The notes beneath the pieces were generated by a model. That model was not told the origin of the DNA. It saw nothing but the letters and a program-made list of their open reading frames with translations, and searched no databases. Position numbers and translations under genes: made by a program. From Litoreibacter janthinus (GTDB lineage Bacteria > Pseudomonadota > Alphaproteobacteria > Rhodobacterales > Rhodobacteraceae): a DNA stretch of 64,000 bases. Position 1 is the first letter of the stretch. Every line of letters begins with the position of its first letter. Positions 63,695-64,000 of the stretch are shown one piece after another. The stretch lies in contig NZ_FOYO01000001.1 of NCBI RefSeq assembly GCF_900111945.1, positions 534,251 through 598,250 on the forward strand, given 5' to 3'.

Positions 63695-64000
63695 ATGCGA
63701 CCTTCCGGCCGTCAGCTCGACGAAATGCGTTCCATCACCATCGAGACCAATGTGACCCGCCATGCGGAAGGGTCTTGCTTGATCAAATGCGGCGACACAC
63801 ACGTGCTTTGCACCGCCTCCATTGATGAGCGTGTCCCACCGTTCCTTCGGAATTCCGGGCTAGGCTGGGTTACTGCAGAATACGGCATGCTTCCTCGCGC
63901 TACACATACGCGCATGAATCGCGAGGCAAAACGCGGCCAATCCGGCAGGACACAAGAGATTCAGCGCCTAATCGGACGCTCCTTGCGCGCTGGCGTTGAT
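63695..64000 (+). CDS. rph: Ribonuclease PH, N-terminal part (cut by window edge)
   Basis: A phosphorolytic exoribonuclease for tRNA 3' ends. The visible 102 codons begin [43 protein letters not shown] and include the family pattern [27 protein letters not shown] and the phosphate-related [15 protein letters not shown]. The ATG at 63695 has AGGAG upstream. Divergent from hrcA, a typical alphaproteobacterial arrangement. The gene continues past the window edge. Confidence 0.97.
   Translation, partial: MRPSGRQLDEMRSITIETNVTRHAEGSCLIKCGDTHVLCTASIDERVPPFLRNSGLGWVTAEYGMLPRATHTRMNREAKRGQSGRTQEIQRLIGRSLRAGVD

Noticed and set aside
1-64000. Insertion sequences, prophage or CRISPR arrays
   Set aside because: No transposase, integrase, phage structural block or spaced direct repeats were recognised, apart from the single spike-base-like gene.

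Overview
The window looks like a chromosomal segment of a marine alphaproteobacterium of the Rhodobacterales (Roseobacter/Rhodobacteraceae type). The evidence is the gene content and the protein signatures: a Rhodobacter-type cytochrome c2, a gene-transfer-agent spike-base protein, dispersed leuB/leuD/leuC, rsfS-rlmH, dnaK-dnaJ, and hrcA-grpE beside rph. Coding density is high. Many neighbouring genes overlap by 1-15 bp, and convergent genes are separated by short bidirectional terminators. No IS element, prophage block, CRISPR array or rRNA was seen; there is one tRNA (Leu, anticodon CAG).

Region by region. 1-5 kb (minus strand): a glycosyltransferase cut by the window edge, a small membrane protein, a ChrR-like cupin, an EamA exporter, leuB and a LysR regulator. 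5-10 kb: an SDR/epimerase divergent from the LysR gene, a secreted endonuclease/phosphatase-like protein, a membrane protein, and an AraC-type regulator with an N-terminal membrane domain, divergent from a periplasmic alpha/beta hydrolase. 10-14 kb: leuD and leuC flank a polytopic membrane protein whose promoter region carries an FNR-like box and an SqrR/BigR-like palindrome. 14-20 kb: an MscS channel, an amidase, cytochrome c2, an SDR, idi, rsfS-rlmH and an orphan GTA spike-base gene. 20-22.3 kb: a decayed surface-polysaccharide cluster in which one intact pyruvyl-transferase-like gene sits beside two 5'-truncated genes fused at a deletion scar. 22.4-27.4 kb: gpmI-envC-ctpA-rppH and a small secreted protein. 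27.4-36.3 kb: gltD, an alpha/beta hydrolase-fold gene and gltB, divergent from uppP across a large perfect dyad, followed by an NDUFA9-like protein.

36.4-41.8 kb: tRNA-Leu, an RNase D-like exonuclease, kdsD, lptC-lptA-lptB, hpf and ptsN. This is the classic LPS-transport/nitrogen-PTS neighbourhood, but without kdsC and rpoN. 41.8-53 kb (mostly minus strand): a surface-glycan locus with a tandem sulfotransferase-like protein, a GlcNAc/xylosyltransferase-like protein, a frameshifted GT2, a GT4, galE, galU, a GT2, kdsB and cysQ, then a polysaccharide ABC-2 permease on the plus strand. UDP-sugar supply (galU, galE), Kdo activation (kdsD, kdsB), lipid-carrier recycling (uppP), LPS export (lptABC) and PAP clearance (cysQ beside sulfotransferase-like genes) fit together as envelope-glycan biosynthesis, possibly with sulfated decorations. 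53-64 kb: alkB, dnaK-dnaJ behind a sigma-32-like promoter, maeB, mutS, grpE, hrcA and the start of rph.

The observations most worth checking are the 15-bp dyad between gltD and uppP, the orphan spike-base gene, the deletion scar at about 21.915 kb, the paired regulatory motifs in front of the membrane protein at 11.06 kb, the palindrome between the AraC-type regulator and its hydrolase, and the CTG-initiated rsfS behind a 5' hairpin. Starts were chosen from visible ribosome binding sites and family length. Functional names rest on motif recognition without database searches.
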